Below, piece by piece: positions 54,750-62,781 of a stretch of 64,000 nucleotides of DNA. Below the pieces are notes generated by a model. It searched no databases and was not told the DNA's origin. It was given only the letters and a program-made list of their open reading frames with translations. The translations under genes were made by a program, and so were the position numbers. Position 1 is the first letter of the stretch. Each line of letters starts with the position of its first letter. The stretch lies in the NCBI GenBank assembly GCA_947361225.1, contig CANAIK010000003.1:1-64000 (forward strand). The letters run 5' to 3'. This DNA comes from an uncultured bacterium (GTDB lineage Bacteria > Cyanobacteriota > Vampirovibrionia > Gastranaerophilales > Gastranaerophilaceae).

Positions 54750-54880
54750 AAACTAAAGCATAAGGTCTCTTAAGACTTTTAAACTCTTGCAACAACACTT
54801 TAAAAACAAAACAATAACAAAATTTTGGATAAAACTTGCAATATTATAGCTATTATTAAAATATTAAAAATTGCACAATA

Positions 54881-54909
54881 AAACCCTCAACCATTAAACT
54901 TGAGGGTTT
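54881..54909. terminator. Bidirectional terminator at the edge of the tail region
   Basis: AAACCCTCAA (54881-54890) and TTGAGGGTTT (54900-54909) form a ten-base-pair stem with a nine-base loop, with T runs after it on plus and shorter ones on minus. It ends the tail-gene operon (last stop at 54939). The 130 bases to its left (54750-54880) hold only a short hairpin around GGTCTCTTAAGACT and no gene that I can see. Confidence 0.8.
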
Positions 54910-54938
54910 TTAGATAAACGATTATCATTATAACAGGA

Positions 54939-55334
54939 TTAATACCTTAAAACTTCCTTTCTATTTTTTCCTTTGATAAAAGAAATGTGGGTCCATTTGT
55001 TGTATTCGTTAATTAGTTGATCGAATTCGATATTGGAATTTTTAATAATTTTAACAATTTCAGCGGGTTTCATTCCCCCAACCACAAAATCCGCTGCTTG
55101 ACCTTTTGTGTGCTGGGAGTTTATTGCACCTTTAACTAGTTCATTAACCTTTTTATTCCTATAGCCGCTTGTTATAACCATTGGTTTTTTAATCAGGTTT
55201 CTAATGGGTTGCAAACAATAAAAAAGCAAATCGAGCATATTATCAAGACTGTTAACATCGGGCATATTATTAATATTATTTTTTATCGCAGTGTCTGAGT
55301 GAATAAGCTCTGATATTGTAAAATTCAAATTCAT
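54939..55334 (-). CDS. Phage M15-type peptidase (endolysin-like)
   Basis: 131 residues, peptidase M15 (Zn D-Ala-D-Ala carboxypeptidase) fold. Motifs: ITSGYRNKKVNELVKGAINSQHTKGQAADFVV (about 54-85), giving the zinc ligands His and Asp in SQH...A.D, and KWTHISF (about 112-118) with the third ligand His. No signal peptide. This is the usual cell-wall cutting enzyme at the end of phage late operons; release of particles is the likely role. It overlaps the holin-like gene by 4 bases (ATGA). Confidence 0.85.
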   Translation of the reverse strand: MNLNFTISELIHSDTAIKNNINNMPDVNSLDNMLDLLFYCLQPIRNLIKKPMVITSGYRNKKVNELVKGAINSQHTKGQAADFVVGGMKPAEIVKIIKNSNIEFDQLINEYNKWTHISFIKGKNRKEVLRY

Positions 55335-55567
55335 TTTAACCCCTCCTCCAAATCCTCAATCCTATGATTCTCAACTTTAATTTGTTCTTTAATAACGGAA
55401 ATATCTCTTTCGATTGCAAAAGTTCGCTCAATTACAGAATTATGTTTATCCTGTTTTTTCTCAATTACGACCAATTTTTCCTCAAATTTCCCGATTCTAT
55501 AAGCAAGGTACAACGCCTGGACTACAACTGTAAGTAAAATTCCCGCCAGTTCATAACTCATATTCAT
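55331..55567 (-). CDS. Small holin-like membrane protein
   Basis: 78 residues from ATG 55567 (the longer TTG start is unlikely). One membrane helix near the N-terminus (ELAGILLTVVVQALYLAYRIG, about 6-26), then a charged coiled coil (FEEKLVVIEKKQDKHNSVIE and on). Position next to the M15 endolysin and the helix-plus-coil shape resemble XhlA-type accessory holins. It overlaps DUF1353 and M15 by 4 bases each. A structural anchor protein is the alternative. Confidence 0.6.
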   Translation of the reverse strand: MNMSYELAGILLTVVVQALYLAYRIGKFEEKLVVIEKKQDKHNSVIERTFAIERDISVIKEQIKVENHRIEDLEEGLK

Positions 55568-56022
55568 TTTTCCCACCCGCAAAACTTTTGGTAATTATCC
55601 ACACTATGAAACATCATCCATCTTTTAAAATCAGATACTCCGGATACGTACAAAAGCCTTTCAAAAACTTTAGTACTAAAATACCTATTATTATTAATAA
55701 TATCGTGTTTTTGGCACAATTTATCGTGGATTAAAGAAGGAATCAAAAACCTTGGGTCAGTTTTAGCGCCGATTATTCTCCAAAAAAACCGTGGAATTGT
55801 GGCTCCGTCCCAACAATAACCCTTTTCAACTTTAAAATAATAATTTTTTTCTTCAATAAAATCAAATAAATTAACCTCAAGGTTATTATTATTTATAAAA
55901 GGGTATTTTTCAATTTCTTTCTTTTCACAATCGGTCATTTCGGGATTAATTATTCTAATATTGCAATCGGGTTTAATATTAAAAAATATCCCTAATTCAT
56001 TATCTTTATACCATTCAATCAT
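55564..56022 (-). CDS. DUF1353 phage protein
   Basis: 152 residues. The signature KGYCWDGATIPRFFWRIIGAKTDPRFLIPSLIHDKLC (about 68-104) is that of DUF1353, a small family found almost only in phages and prophages; its function is not settled. Overlaps of 8 bases upstream and 4 bases downstream place it in the late operon between the fibre-associated gene and the lysis pair. Confidence 0.8.
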   Translation of the reverse strand: MIEWYKDNELGIFFNIKPDCNIRIINPEMTDCEKKEIEKYPFINNNNLEVNLFDFIEEKNYYFKVEKGYCWDGATIPRFFWRIIGAKTDPRFLIPSLIHDKLCQKHDIINNNRYFSTKVFERLLYVSGVSDFKRWMMFHSVDNYQKFCGWEK

Positions 56023-56497
56023 TATTCAGCTCCTCCCAATCCCCGGTTTTAAAGAAATTATCGAGCTGGGTTGGGTTGAATCCTAATAAAGTGCCGATTT
56101 GGTTTATCCAAGGGTTACCTCGATAGAAATTATTTGCCTTAAGCTCAATTTTTAGAGCCTTAAGGTCGATATCTAATTTGTCACCCTGAACTTGTTTTAA
56201 GGTCTCAATTTGATTAATTAAATCCTCAAAATCAATCCCCTTAGATTTATAAATTGCCCTTTCAACGTCGGCTCTGGTTAAGGATAAAGAATCCAGCTTT
56301 TGGCGGTTCTCTTTTTCTTTTAATTTTTCCGCCTCACTTAAAGACATTAATTCACCATTATAGATAACATAACCTTTTTGAACTTTTTTAATCTCAAAAT
56401 CGCCCTTCAATGAAAGTCTTTGAGCTGTCAATTCCAATCTTTTTAAATCGTCGTCATAAATTAAAATTTCGTCATTTTCCTTGATATAATAAGTCAT
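56015..56497 (-). CDS. Phage tail-associated protein (XkdW/fibre-accessory-like)
   Basis: 160 residues. The N-terminal half (about 1-60) is charged; then comes SLSLTRADVERAIYKSKGIDFEDLI (about 72-96), a helix pattern common in small proteins next to phage fibres. The stretch LKQVQGD at about 101-107 is encoded by a half-copy of a hairpin repeat (see the repeat at 56180). The C-terminal NPWINQIGTLLGFNPTQLDNFF (about 127-148) is also frequent in such proteins. It overlaps the fibre gene by one base (TAATG). Function not known. Confidence 0.6.
   Translation of the reverse strand: MTYYIKENDEILIYDDDLKRLELTAQRLSLKGDFEIKKVQKGYVIYNGELMSLSEAEKLKEKENRQKLDSLSLTRADVERAIYKSKGIDFEDLINQIETLKQVQGDKLDIDLKALKIELKANNFYRGNPWINQIGTLLGFNPTQLDNFFKTGDWEELNND
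56180..56206. repeat. Half-copy of the TGAACTTGTTT repeat inside a coding gene
   Basis: GTCACCCTGAACTTGTTTTAAGGTCTC here compares with GTCATGCTGAACTTGTTTCAGCATCT at 29839 and shares the core CTGAACTTGTTT. Read on minus it codes for the peptide ETLKQVQGD, in frame with the tail protein. It looks like a remnant of the hairpin element fixed inside a gene. Confidence 0.55.
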
Positions 56498-57501
56498 TAT
56501 GAACCTCCTTTAGCATAAACAAATCTTAACAGGTTAAATATGCAATTTGTATTGCATTTGAATTTGACAATTTCGCCTTTGCTTAACTTTATGGGAAAAA
56601 ATTGCGATTGTCCTTGAAGTGCCCCGCCTATAATATATGTAAAATTTATATTAGGAAGACTTATTTGACAATCATTATACGCATTTGTGCCGGTACCCAC
56701 CCCTATGTATAAAATACCGTCCGCAGGCGCAGTGTAAGCAGTTGATTTTAAGTTATTGGGCGGTGTTGTCCAATTCTCATACTTGCTGTAATTTGGCATC
56801 GATGCAACATTTGCTTGAAACGCATCGGTTTTTTTATTTAATTCTTCCTGTAAATCCGTTTGAGCTGCAATATCGCCCGCTATATTGCCCCAGGTTGAAA
56901 ATTCCAATAAATCATCCCTTTTGAGAAGTTCTACAGGTTCAATAGGGTTAAAACTTGTAAAAGGCTGATTTGCGATTTTATTTGCAAACCCTAAAAAGCA
57001 CATTTTCCTTACTTCCCAATCAGCGCCAAATACAGACACTTTATACAAATTAGTTTTAGGATTATACCAAGCAATAATTTCATTTTGGTTTTTTTGCGGT
57101 TCGTCTTTAGAGACATAATACGCTCCACCCCAAGAAGCAGTGCATTTTAAGTCATTAAAGTAAAAAAGATAATAGGATTGTTCCGATTCTTCGATATTTT
57201 TTTCCGTATCCGATTCAATAGTAACCTCAATGTTTTTTAAGCTCCCGTCCTCGTTTCTTCCGTCAGGGATAAGAAGTTTCAAGTTTGCTTTTGTTGTAAT
57301 TGTAAGATTATCTAAAGTCGCAACCCCATTAGGAGCAGCAAGGACGCAGTTTGTCAGTTGAGTCTTATTTAAATTATTATAAATTGCACTATCAATTTTA
57401 TCGAAATTCTCATTCAGCGCCTCATCGATATCAAAAGTCAACTTTCCGTCTTCTTTAGTATCGTATTTAAACAAATTTAAAAAACCCGAAAATTTAGGCA
57501 T
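56497..57501 (-). CDS. Phage tail fibre or receptor-binding protein
   Basis: 334 residues. The N-terminus (MPKFSGFLNLFKYDTKEDGKLTFDIDEALNENFDKID, about 1-38) matches the start of many baseplate-attached fibre proteins. The middle is beta-rich (YYLFYFNDLKCTASWGGAYYV) and the C-terminal part (about 240-334) has a jelly-roll look with NYSKYENWTTPPNNLKSTAYTAPADGILYIG. This fits a fibre tip that contacts the cell surface. It comes after the XkdU-like gene, the usual place for a fibre. Confidence 0.7.
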   Translation of the reverse strand: MPKFSGFLNLFKYDTKEDGKLTFDIDEALNENFDKIDSAIYNNLNKTQLTNCVLAAPNGVATLDNLTITTKANLKLLIPDGRNEDGSLKNIEVTIESDTEKNIEESEQSYYLFYFNDLKCTASWGGAYYVSKDEPQKNQNEIIAWYNPKTNLYKVSVFGADWEVRKMCFLGFANKIANQPFTSFNPIEPVELLKRDDLLEFSTWGNIAGDIAAQTDLQEELNKKTDAFQANVASMPNYSKYENWTTPPNNLKSTAYTAPADGILYIGVGTGTNAYNDCQISLPNINFTYIIGGALQGQSQFFPIKLSKGEIVKFKCNTNCIFNLLRFVYAKGGS

Positions 57502-57504
57502 TTT

Positions 57505-58047
57505 TTAGTTCTCCTTTCCGTTTATAAACATATCCAGTGTGATTTTTTCCATATCCTCAATAGTTTTTAACTTGTGAATATTCTCTACAAGCAAATATTT
57601 ATACAAAAGTTGATAAGACAAATGTGCGGGTTTTGTTTCATTGATAAATTTTTTTAACGTCTCCAAATCAGATGGAATTCCGTATTTGTTGACAAATTTT
57701 ATTTGAATTTTGCCTTCTTTAAAATCCGCTTCAATTTCCCCGTTCCTCCAAGAATTACAAACTTGTTGAATAATTGAAATGCAATTTTTTTGATTACCCT
57801 GAATCCATTTTGCCCGAATTGCATATCTTCTGTTCTCAAAATTGTCCTTGCTTTTTAACAAAAGTTTGTTTTCCCAAAACTGACAAGATTTTTCGTCTAG
57901 CAAACCAAAATTAAAAATATTTTTTAAACGCACTATAATTCCATCCAAATCATTTAGAAGTTTGTTAATTGCGTTTGTATAATCAGCTATAAAAAAATCT
58001 TTTCTGTAAATTCTATGGAGTAAATTTAAAAATTTTTCCTTAAACAT
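57505..58047 (-). CDS. XkdU/gpI-like baseplate protein
   Basis: 180 residues. Pattern of the phage tail protein family that follows gpJ (YmfQ, XkdU, DUF2313): a first helical half with ENKLLLKSKDNFENRRYAIRAKWIQGNQ, then ISIIQQVCNSWRNGEIEADFKEGKIQIKFVNKYGIP (about 92-127) and a final KPAHLSYQLLYKYL. It links the wedge protein gpJ to the fibres. It starts 2 bases after the gpJ-like gene. Confidence 0.75.
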   Translation of the reverse strand: MFKEKFLNLLHRIYRKDFFIADYTNAINKLLNDLDGIIVRLKNIFNFGLLDEKSCQFWENKLLLKSKDNFENRRYAIRAKWIQGNQKNCISIIQQVCNSWRNGEIEADFKEGKIQIKFVNKYGIPSDLETLKKFINETKPAHLSYQLLYKYLLVENIHKLKTIEDMEKITLDMFINGKEN

Positions 58048-58049
58048 TC

Positions 58050-59183
58050 CTAAACCTCATTTACCGTTAAATTCTCAAGAACGGGAATTTGAGAAATTAC
58101 ATTGTTATTGATTATCAAAATATTATTAATATCATCATTTAATTTTAAATTTTTATAATCCAAAACATTCTCACAATTCATAATAGCAACGCCGATTTTT
58201 GCATAACTTACATAATTAACGTTCTCATCAAGTGCAATTTGCGAAAAATATTCTTCAATTGCATTAAAAACAATTTTTTTTGTTGAGTCTAAATCCGCTC
58301 CGTTTTTTAAAATTACATCAAATGAAACCGATAAATTAAGAGCGTCTGCGCCAACAACCGTGCAGTATGCTCCGATTGGAGCAGCTCCGTTTCCGCATCC
58401 CCAGCCAATTTTAGCCCCTTTTTCATCTAAAACATAAGGATCAATGTGGTTTTGAACACTTTTAATTAAATCAAGGGAAGGAATCTTTTTATTAGAATCA
58501 ATAATTACAACTTTAACAGTATTATCGCCATTCCACAAAGGTTTTACAATTGCCTTAGAAACTCCTATGACTTCAAGGGCAAGTTTTCTGTAGTGATAGA
58601 TATTTCCGCTTATAATTGGCTTTTGTAAGTCTTCATAGTATCTGTTAAGCAAACTTTCTTTTGATTCATCATCATATCCGTTTACAAATGCCTCGTTATT
58701 TGTAACACTTACGATTCCTTGAATTGTTGTCGGAATAACAACTATCGAATTTTTAACAACATTTGTCTTTTTTCCCTTATCGACGGATTCAACTTCAAAA
58801 ACATCGTTCGTGTGAACTTGTTTTTCTTCAATTGCTTGAAATTTTATCCCGTCTCGGGTTTCGAATATTGTACCTTTATTTATAAGCCCTTCGCCGTTTG
58901 TGACGGTTAAAAATCCGCTTGAACCCGTTGCTTTTTTTGCTTCAATGTTTCTTGTGTAATAAGTGTATTTGCATAAATCCTCGTAATCCATATTAGAAGG
59001 ATCCTCAAGACATTTTGCGATATAGATTATTTTTTTATAAATTTGATGCAGAATCTCCCCTATCGCAATGAAAAAATCCCAGGCAAAAAACCCGACCGTT
59101 TTTTGATAGCCGGCAGGTAAATTGTCAAGCCCGCTTTTTGCAATTTCTTGCGCTGTAATTTCCGTATTATCCACTAAAGTCAT
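58050..59183 (-). CDS. Baseplate J-like wedge protein (XkdT)
   Basis: About 377 residues from ATG 59183, which has AGGAG about 6 bases before it; the ATG six bases upstream overlaps that site. The gpJ/XkdT pattern is clear: the N-terminal GFFAWDFFIAIGEILHQIYKKI (about 31-52), then GSSGFLTVTNGEGLINKGTIFETRDGIKFQAI (about 92-123), NGYDDESKESLLNRYYEDLQKP (about 168-189) and SGNIYHYRKLALEVIGVSKAIVKP. It forms the baseplate wedge of contractile tails. It overlaps the XkdS-like gene by 17 bases. Confidence 0.9.
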   Translation of the reverse strand: MTLVDNTEITAQEIAKSGLDNLPAGYQKTVGFFAWDFFIAIGEILHQIYKKIIYIAKCLEDPSNMDYEDLCKYTYYTRNIEAKKATGSSGFLTVTNGEGLINKGTIFETRDGIKFQAIEEKQVHTNDVFEVESVDKGKKTNVVKNSIVVIPTTIQGIVSVTNNEAFVNGYDDESKESLLNRYYEDLQKPIISGNIYHYRKLALEVIGVSKAIVKPLWNGDNTVKVVIIDSNKKIPSLDLIKSVQNHIDPYVLDEKGAKIGWGCGNGAAPIGAYCTVVGADALNLSVSFDVILKNGADLDSTKKIVFNAIEEYFSQIALDENVNYVSYAKIGVAIMNCENVLDYKNLKLNDDINNILIINNNVISQIPVLENLTVNEV

Positions 59184-59622
59184 TTCCATCTCCTAAATTT
59201 GCGCTTAATGTATAAGCTTTTTCTATATCAACCGTTAATAAACTGCCGCTAAAGAGTTCCACTTCAACTGAAATATTTAAAACTTTCCCCTTTTTTGATA
59301 ATTCAAAATTTGAAACCCGAGAAATTGCAGGATTTAAGGGCAGTCCTTCACGAAAATCCCTTTCAATTTCTGCTTCTTCATAGCCAAAACCCAATCTTTT
59401 ACAACCGAACAATTTTTTAAATCGCACTCCAAACCCGGTTCCTTGATAAATCGGATATGCGTCTTTTTCTGTCATACAAAACTTAATAATCCACTGTCTA
59501 ATTGCCTCTATTTCCTTAATCATATTGGGCGAACCGTTTTTGATAACGATTTTAGTATCGTTTTTTATTGAAAAATCAATTTGTGGTTCATAACCAATTT
59601 CTTGTGAAAAAAAATCTTCCAT
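59167..59622 (-). CDS. XkdS/DUF2634 baseplate protein
   Basis: 151 residues. The block IEAIRQWIIKFCMTEKDAYPIYQGTGFGVRF (about 38-68), followed by FREGLPLNPAISRVSNFELSKKGKVLNISVEVEL (about 91-124), is the gp25/W-like DUF2634 pattern (XkdS in PBSX). It joins the inner wedge around the tail spike. It sits between XkdR and gpJ, as in PBSX. Confidence 0.8.
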   Translation of the reverse strand: MEDFFSQEIGYEPQIDFSIKNDTKIVIKNGSPNMIKEIEAIRQWIIKFCMTEKDAYPIYQGTGFGVRFKKLFGCKRLGFGYEEAEIERDFREGLPLNPAISRVSNFELSKKGKVLNISVEVELFSGSLLTVDIEKAYTLSANLGDGNDFSG

Positions 59623-60078
59623 TTATAACACCTTATCAATTAATATATAACGATTTGTTTCTTCTAAACTGTTGATAACTACAAAATCACCAATTTGTAA
59701 AACACATTTTAATTTTAATAATTCATCACGTAACCCTAAAATTGCGCTTGCAAGGGAAGATATTGCGCTTGGCATTTGACAAGCACTATTAGTATAAGAA
59801 TGTGTTTCTTGAATAGATTTAGCGTTATTGGTATCATCTAAAACCCCTAAGGACAACACACCTGTTGAATCGATATTGCAGCGAAAGCGAAACCACTGCG
59901 AAATTTCCAATTCTACACCTTCCGTTAATAGAATATTCCCGTCTGCAATTTGCAGCGTTAAAGGCGATAGTTCGACAATTTTTCCAATAATTGCAGCTTT
60001 TAAGTCTTTTGGATTATTTCTTTTTAAAAATTCTTTTTTTAATACATCAATAATTGTCTCTTCTTTTTTATTTAACAT
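59623..60078 (-). CDS. XkdR/DUF2577-like baseplate protein
   Basis: 151 residues. AAIIGKIVELSPLTLQIADGNILLTEGVELEIS (about 28-60) and the C-terminal LQIGDFVVINSLEETNRYILIDKVL (about 127-151) give the small beta-barrel plan of DUF2577 (XkdR). A poly-G ribosome site (GGGGGG five bases before the ATG) precedes it. It falls between XkdQ and XkdS, as in PBSX-like elements. Confidence 0.7.
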   Translation of the reverse strand: MLNKKEETIIDVLKKEFLKRNNPKDLKAAIIGKIVELSPLTLQIADGNILLTEGVELEISQWFRFRCNIDSTGVLSLGVLDDTNNAKSIQETHSYTNSACQMPSAISSLASAILGLRDELLKLKCVLQIGDFVVINSLEETNRYILIDKVL

Positions 60079-60105
60079 TCAAACCCCCCTTTTTTTAAAA
60101 ATTTT

Positions 60106-60939
60106 TTATTGTTTTATAAACTTCTTAATAGAAACTTGGACATTCTCAATTGCGCCTTTAATTGAATGTTTGCTTGATATAATTTTATACTTGTCTTTAA
60201 TATTTATTTTGTTATTATCAATTGTTGTAGTTGTTCCTGTTTGCAATTGATTGTCCCCGATTAGTGAAAAAGAATTTTCTTCTGTTGTTTTTAATTCATT
60301 AATCGTTTCGTTGTAATTTTTCATATCTTCAATCGACGAGGTTTTTGCAAAAGCTTTTATATATTCAAAACTTTTAATTGAATAAAGATTTGCAATATAG
60401 CCTCGCAAATCGTAATTTTCCTTGTATTGTAATAAATTTATCTTCCCGTTTTTACAATCAAAATAGAATTCGTCTTCAAATCCTTTATCAACTGCGGTTC
60501 TGTACAAATCCTTTAGAATTTTTTGCAATGTTTCTTTTCTATATATTTTTGTAACCGTAAAATCAATTTGCGGAAAACTCCCGTAAGGAAGCTGAGCTTT
60601 TTTACAAGCATCAATCATAGCGGTTGAAATTTTTGCATTTCTAAATTGAATGGTTATTTCTTCTTTTCCCGAATAAAATCCTAAGTCATAGCCAAAGTAT
60701 TTGAAACTTTCTTCATTGCTTTGAGTTATTTTTGTAATTCTTCCAACAAAAACAGACTCATTATTGTCTTGATTAAATAGCTCAATCCAATCCCCGCACA
60801 TTAATTCTTCTTTTGTTTCGAAATCAAAATAAACAAAAACATTGTTAATATCGTCTTGCCAGTTAAATGACAATATTTTTTCAATCGCAGCCTTTCTTTT
60901 TAGCGTTTTTGAATCTATTTTATAAACAATATATGACAT
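60106..60939 (-). CDS. XkdQ/gpD-like tail hub protein
   Basis: 277 residues from ATG 60939 (GAGGG five bases upstream; the TTG at 60951 is unlikely). FVGRITKITQSNEESFKYFGYDLGFYSG (about 68-95), KEEITIQFRNAKISTAMIDACKKAQLP and the C-terminal SSKHSIKGAIENVQVSIKKF (about 256-275) follow the XkdQ/gpD hub pattern: DNA-channel hub at the tail tip. No lysozyme or peptidase domain is fused. Confidence 0.75.
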   Translation of the reverse strand: MSYIVYKIDSKTLKRKAAIEKILSFNWQDDINNVFVYFDFETKEELMCGDWIELFNQDNNESVFVGRITKITQSNEESFKYFGYDLGFYSGKEEITIQFRNAKISTAMIDACKKAQLPYGSFPQIDFTVTKIYRKETLQKILKDLYRTAVDKGFEDEFYFDCKNGKINLLQYKENYDLRGYIANLYSIKSFEYIKAFAKTSSIEDMKNYNETINELKTTEENSFSLIGDNQLQTGTTTTIDNNKINIKDKYKIISSKHSIKGAIENVQVSIKKFIKQ

Positions 60940-60960
60940 ATTAACCCTCAAATCCCTTTT

Positions 60961-61473
60961 TTACATTAAACCCGCTTTTTTTAACACGCTTAATTGACTG
61001 CTGTTTGTTATATAGTTTTCAATATACTTAAACACTTGTTTTTCACGATTCACAAAATCAAAAAAGCCTTCCGGGAATTCGGTTAATAATATTGAATAAT
61101 TAATATCGCCGGTTTTATCCACGCCATATGAAAATTCATCAATTGTTGCTAAAAAATTAAACATAAGGATTTTTTTTGCGCTTGTTCCAATTATTCTTAT
61201 TGGGAGTTTAAGTTTGCGCATTGTTTCAATAAAATCTACATAAACCCAACCATTAGGAAATGTTTTAGACGATACAAAATTATAATTTTTATTAACAGGA
61301 AAAAAACTTGTCCAAGCAATAGTTCTTAACGACGGGTTATCCAAAACACGAATTTTCCCGCTTAGTGTATTCTGTGTTGAATTTGCACCAAGAGCGCTTA
61401 TTTTAGTCCCCGCAGGAACAACCGGGATTAAATAAACGGTAATATTTGCTAAATCTGTTAATATTATATTCAC
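60961..61473 (-). CDS. XkdP-like tail protein lacking LysM
   Basis: 170 residues, starting at GTG 61473 with AAGGTG eight bases upstream; it shares GTGA with the stop of the tape measure. The segment RTIAWTSFFPVNKNYNFVS (about 50-68), then MRKLKLPIRIIGTSAKKILMFNFLATIDEFSYG (about 85-117) and GDINYSILLTEFPEG (about 121-135) match the conserved core of XkdP. Most XkdP proteins end in a LysM peptidoglycan-binding domain, which is absent here. It should connect the tube end to the hub. Confidence 0.65.
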   Translation of the reverse strand: MNIILTDLANITVYLIPVVPAGTKISALGANSTQNTLSGKIRVLDNPSLRTIAWTSFFPVNKNYNFVSSKTFPNGWVYVDFIETMRKLKLPIRIIGTSAKKILMFNFLATIDEFSYGVDKTGDINYSILLTEFPEGFFDFVNREKQVFKYIENYITNSSQLSVLKKAGLM

Positions 61474-62240
61474 GCCGGTAACACCTTTCTTAATTCAAGC
61501 GCCATTTTATTCATTAATTCATTCACGAATTCATTATTGTCAACCATATTTCCCTCAATATTCATATTGATTGTTATATTAGAAGCAGGTATTGTTTTTT
61601 GCATTTGATTTTTATTAACAACAGTTGTGTTTTGTTGCAAATTCGACAATTTTAGCCCGTATTGACTAATAGCTGTTGTTTTATTATTCAATATTGTTGT
61701 CATTGTATTATATTTTTCTTTGTTGGTTTTTTTGTATTCCCAATTTTTTATATTGCTTTTAATATTCTGCAAATTACAAATTTTTTTTGACAATACATTT
61801 AATTTATTTATATTCATTCTAACCACTTGTCCAATTGGTTTTAGAACCCTAAAACTTTTGACTTTAGATGTTTCTTTTATAATTACAGAACTTCCAAGTG
61901 TTTTTTGGACAAATTTTTTACCCTTCTTTAAAAATTCAATCGAATCGTTATAAATATTTTCTTTATTTCTTAGTTTTTCAAAACCGCTTTTATTAATAGT
62001 TTCTTTTGAATTCATTTGAAACAGATTAATTTTTCCTTCGATTCGATTTATCGAGCAATCTTGCTCTTGATACAATTTTTGAGATAATATATCCGTTTTC
62101 ATTGCTTTTGTCATTAATTCTTCGACAATAGCGGTTTTTTTTATTTTTTTGTTAGTTGTTGTCAGTTTTTTTACAATGTTTATAATTATTGAAAAACATT
62201 TGCTTTTTAAACTTAAAACAACTCCGATAGTTTTTGCCAT
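61470..62240 (-). CDS. Very short tape measure protein
   Basis: 256 residues, between the frameshifted chaperone and the XkdP-like gene, the fixed place of tape measure genes. It is basic, helical and low in aromatic residues, with Asn/Lys/Ile-rich coiled stretches (about 30-230). The C-terminus SNITINMNIEGNMVDNNEFVNELMNKMALEL (about 218-248) resembles the last strand-helix of many tape measures. Family members usually have 600 to well over 1000 residues. At the established 0.15 nm per residue this predicts a tail of only about 40 nm. A deletion inside a longer gene is possible, but the frame is intact and both ends look normal. Confidence 0.65.
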   Translation of the reverse strand: MAKTIGVVLSLKSKCFSIIINIVKKLTTTNKKIKKTAIVEELMTKAMKTDILSQKLYQEQDCSINRIEGKINLFQMNSKETINKSGFEKLRNKENIYNDSIEFLKKGKKFVQKTLGSSVIIKETSKVKSFRVLKPIGQVVRMNINKLNVLSKKICNLQNIKSNIKNWEYKKTNKEKYNTMTTILNNKTTAISQYGLKLSNLQQNTTVVNKNQMQKTIPASNITINMNIEGNMVDNNEFVNELMNKMALELRKVLPA

Positions 62241-62754
62241 TTTTGCTTTTCTTCCTCTTTTTCAACAAGTAATGATGCAATCAAGAATGTTTTTTGCGAT
62301 TGCGTAAGATTGCACAATTTTTTTAAATCGTGTCCTTTCTGCAAATAATGATGAATCAAATACAGCTCATCATCATTTTTTATTGCTTTTTTATTGGTTC
62401 TAAATCCTTATTATATCCATAACGACTCAAGATAAATTTTGCCAAGTTGTCAATTTCAAAAATATTTCCGCCAAATGCCTTTTCAACTATCATTATCGGA
62501 TCTTTTATATCCTCGAATTCATCTTTAAGCGCTTTAGATCGAAATATTGGACAACATTCATAAATTAATTCATAATCACCACGCAAGGGTTCGTCTTCTG
62601 AGGCTGAATTAATCAGTTGCACAATTTTTTGCGGGGATATTTCCTCAACTTTTATTTGAGCGCCAAATGTTTCTGAAAAAAATACTTCTTTTTTTCTTTC
62701 TTCAATAAGTTTTTTTGCTTTAAGAATATCTTCAATTGTCAGTTCTTTAGTCAT
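62213..62754 (-). CDS. Tail assembly chaperone, -1 frameshift product (gpG-GT type)
   Basis: Made when ribosomes slip back one base on AAAAAAG at 62392-62386, near the end of the shorter chaperone. After the slip, translation continues as AIKNDDELYLIHHYLQ and on, through HDLKKLCNLTQSQKTFLIASL, to the TAA at 62215-62213: about 180 residues instead of 124. The extension has no start codon of its own, yet is an unbroken coding frame with plausible amino acids. It ends 25 bases inside the tape measure gene, exactly the layout of gpG-gpGT in tailed phages, where the long form binds the tape measure. Confidence 0.8.
62380..62754 (-). CDS. Tail assembly chaperone, short form (XkdN-like)
   Basis: 124 residues from ATG 62754, with AAGGA seven bases upstream; an ATG at 62817 would add a Lys-rich lead that overlaps the hairpin between the genes. 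The protein is helical (TIEDILKAKKLIEERKKEVF), then EEISPQKIVQLINSASEDEPLRGDYELIYECCPIF (about 38-72). This fits the XkdN family of tail chaperones after the tube gene. It coats the tape measure during tail assembly. Zero-frame stop TAA at 62380. Confidence 0.8.
   Translation of the reverse strand: MTKELTIEDILKAKKLIEERKKEVFFSETFGAQIKVEEISPQKIVQLINSASEDEPLRGDYELIYECCPIFRSKALKDEFEDIKDPIMIVEKAFGGNIFEIDNLAKFILSRYGYNKDLEPIKKQ
62386..62392 (-). promoter_or_regulatory. Programmed -1 frameshift site
   Basis: A-AAA-AAG in the zero frame (codons ATA AAA AAG), two codons before the zero-frame TAA. This is the textbook X-XXY-YYZ heptamer and the most slippery one known in bacteria. Both frames on either side are open in the way needed. 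I see no obvious pseudoknot downstream, which bacterial sites often lack. Confidence 0.85.
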
Positions 62755-62781
62755 TGTTTTTTCCTTTTTTTTCTTTCGAAT

